From Verrucomicrobiota bacterium (GTDB taxonomy: Bacteria; Verrucomicrobiota; Verrucomicrobiia; Opitutales; UBA953): a stretch of 6,870 nucleotides of DNA. Made by a program: the position numbers and the translations under genes. Positions 5,796-6,870 of the stretch are shown one piece after another. The stretch is from contig RFRI01000072.1 of NCBI GenBank assembly GCA_009924535.1, positions 1 through 6,870 on the forward strand, read 5' to 3'. Each line of letters starts with the position of its first letter. Within the stretch, counting starts at the first letter, position 1. The notes under the pieces are model-generated. The model did not search any database. It was not told the origin of the DNA and worked only from the letters and a program-made list of their open reading frames with translations.

Positions 5796-6787
5796 ACCCA
5801 CCCCTCGTCCTCGTCACCGGTGGCGCCGGCTTCCTCGGCCAGGCCGTGGTGCGTCGGTGCCTCGCCCGCGGCTATCGCGTCCGCGTGCTCGGCCGCACGC
5901 CGATCGCGGGTGGGCTCGCTGATCAGGTGGATTTCGTCCGCGGCGATATCGCCGACCGTACGACGGTCGATGCGGCGGTGAAAGACTGCGACTACGTCTT
6001 CCATGTGGCGGCGAAAGCCGGCGTCTGGGGCCCTTGGGAAGAATACGTCCGTATCAACATCGACGGCACGTCGAACGTCGTCGGCGCGTGCCAGGCCCAT
6101 GGCGTCCGCGCCCTCGTGCACACCAGCACGCCGAGCGTGGTCTTCAGCGGCGAAGCGTTCCGCGGCGCCGACGAATCCCTGCCCTACGGCGATAACTGGC
6201 TCTGCGCCTACGCCGAGACCAAGGCCATCGCCGAGGAAGTCGCGCTCAAGGCCGCCTCGGACCAGCTCAAGGTCTGCGCGCTCCGCCCCCACCTGATCTG
6301 GGGCCCGGGCGACAACCACCTCTTCCCGCGCGTCCTCGCCCGCGCCCGCGCCGGCAAGCTACGTATCGTCGGCGACGGCGAGAACCAGGTCGACGTCACG
6401 CACGTCGACACGGCGGCCGATGCGCACCTCGGCGCGCTCGATGCGCTCCTCGTGGGGCGCGCCAACGGGAAGGCCTACTTCCTTTCGCAAGGCGAGCCGG
6501 TGAAGCTCTGGGAGTTCATCAACCGCTTGCTCGTCGGCGCCGGCGAAAAACCGGTCAGCCGCCGCATCAGCCAACGCTCCGCCTACTGGCTCGGCGCGCT
6601 GCTCGAAGGCGTCTGGACGCTGTTGCGACTCAAGGGCGAACCGCCTATGACCCGCTTCGTCGCCGTCGAACTCGCCAAGGACCACTGGTTCGACGTCTCC
6701 GCCGCCCGCCGCGACCTCGGCCTGAAGCCCGCGGTCGAGACCTGGGCCGAACTTGACCGCCTCGCCGCGACCCTGCGGACGAAATAA
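5792..6787 (+). CDS. oleD: OleD-type 2-alkyl-3-ketoacid reductase (extended SDR)
   Basis: Extended short-chain dehydrogenase/reductase of the 3-beta-hydroxysteroid dehydrogenase-like group. OleD reduces the 2-alkyl-3-ketoalkanoic acid made by OleA to the 3-hydroxy acid used by OleC. It has 331 aa from the ATG at 5792, which overlaps the oleC stop by 4 bp; the longer open frame to 5657 lies inside oleC and was not used. Seen: the Rossmann motif TGGAGFLG (9-16), the NAA-like motif as HVAAKAGVWG (71-80), the Ser/Thr site in TSTPSVV (111-117), catalytic YAETK (Tyr140, Lys144), and the OleD-like block LRPHLIWGPGDNHLFPR after the active site. The protein looks complete. There is no Shine-Dalgarno, so translation probably depends on coupling to oleC. 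If the annotation as OleD is wrong, the fallback is an NAD-dependent epimerase/dehydratase-family protein. Confidence 0.9.
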   Translation: MNPPLVLVTGGAGFLGQAVVRRCLARGYRVRVLGRTPIAGGLADQVDFVRGDIADRTTVDAAVKDCDYVFHVAAKAGVWGPWEEYVRINIDGTSNVVGACQAHGVRALVHTSTPSVVFSGEAFRGADESLPYGDNWLCAYAETKAIAEEVALKAASDQLKVCALRPHLIWGPGDNHLFPRVLARARAGKLRIVGDGENQVDVTHVDTAADAHLGALDALLVGRANGKAYFLSQGEPVKLWEFINRLLVGAGEKPVSRRISQRSAYWLGALLEGVWTLLRLKGEPPMTRFVAVELAKDHWFDVSAARRDLGLKPAVETWAELDRLAATLRTK

Positions 6788-6831
6788 CGCGTTCGCTTGC
6801 CCCGGCAGGCTTTCGCCCCATCCCTTTTCCC

Positions 6832-6870
6832 ATGCCCGCCGACGGACTCCAGCCTGACAAGACTTTCCAT
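6832..6870 (+). CDS. Possible start of the next gene, 3'-partial
   Basis: An ATG at 6832 opens a frame of 13 codons (MPADGLQPDKTFH) to the window edge, 44 bp after the oleD stop and on the same strand. There is no Shine-Dalgarno, but most genes here lack one. Too short to identify; it could be the next gene of the ole operon or simply chance. Confidence 0.3.
   Translation, partial: MPADGLQPDKTFH

Overview
This is a GC-rich, densely coded bacterial chromosome segment with no rRNA, tRNA, CRISPR or mobile element that I can see. The phosphohexomutase subtype, the gene content, the weak or absent Shine-Dalgarno sequences at most starts and the GC-rich codon use suggest Verrucomicrobiota, perhaps Opitutales. 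That assignment comes from remembered family resemblance and is moderate to low in confidence. The sequence behaves like a metagenome-derived contig, because two of its genes appear damaged at abrupt junctions.

Left part (1-1852, + strand): the 3' portion of a long phosphoglucomutase/phosphomannomutase gene enters from the left edge. It is followed after 4 bp by a 77-residue lipoprotein of unknown function. The mutase keeps its catalytic serine loop, metal loop and phosphate-binding C-terminal motif, but the stretch that should carry the sugar-recognition loop is missing, apparently through an in-frame deletion near 1234-1296.

Middle part (1856-5152, - strand): read right to left this is a compact apparent operon of nusB (5'-truncated), ftsY, aroB and a secreted N-formylglutamate amidohydrolase-family protein. 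It combines transcription antitermination, membrane protein targeting, the shikimate pathway and an exported hydrolase. It converges on the lipoprotein gene with 3 bp between stop codons, inside a possible bidirectional hairpin.

Right part (about 5160-6787, + strand): the C-terminal third of an OleC-type olefin beta-lactone synthetase overlaps by 4 bp (ATGA) a complete oleD, the NAD(P)-dependent 2-alkyl-3-ketoacid reductase. These are two steps of long-chain olefin (head-to-head hydrocarbon) biosynthesis. OleA and OleB are not in the window. A possible next gene begins at 6832 and runs off the right edge.

The most notable point is at about 5150-5175, where nusB and oleC are joined head to head, each without its 5' end. 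This is either a real deletion between two divergent genes or, more likely, an assembly join. No new biological system is convincingly visible; the value of the window lies in the two junctions and the Ole genes.
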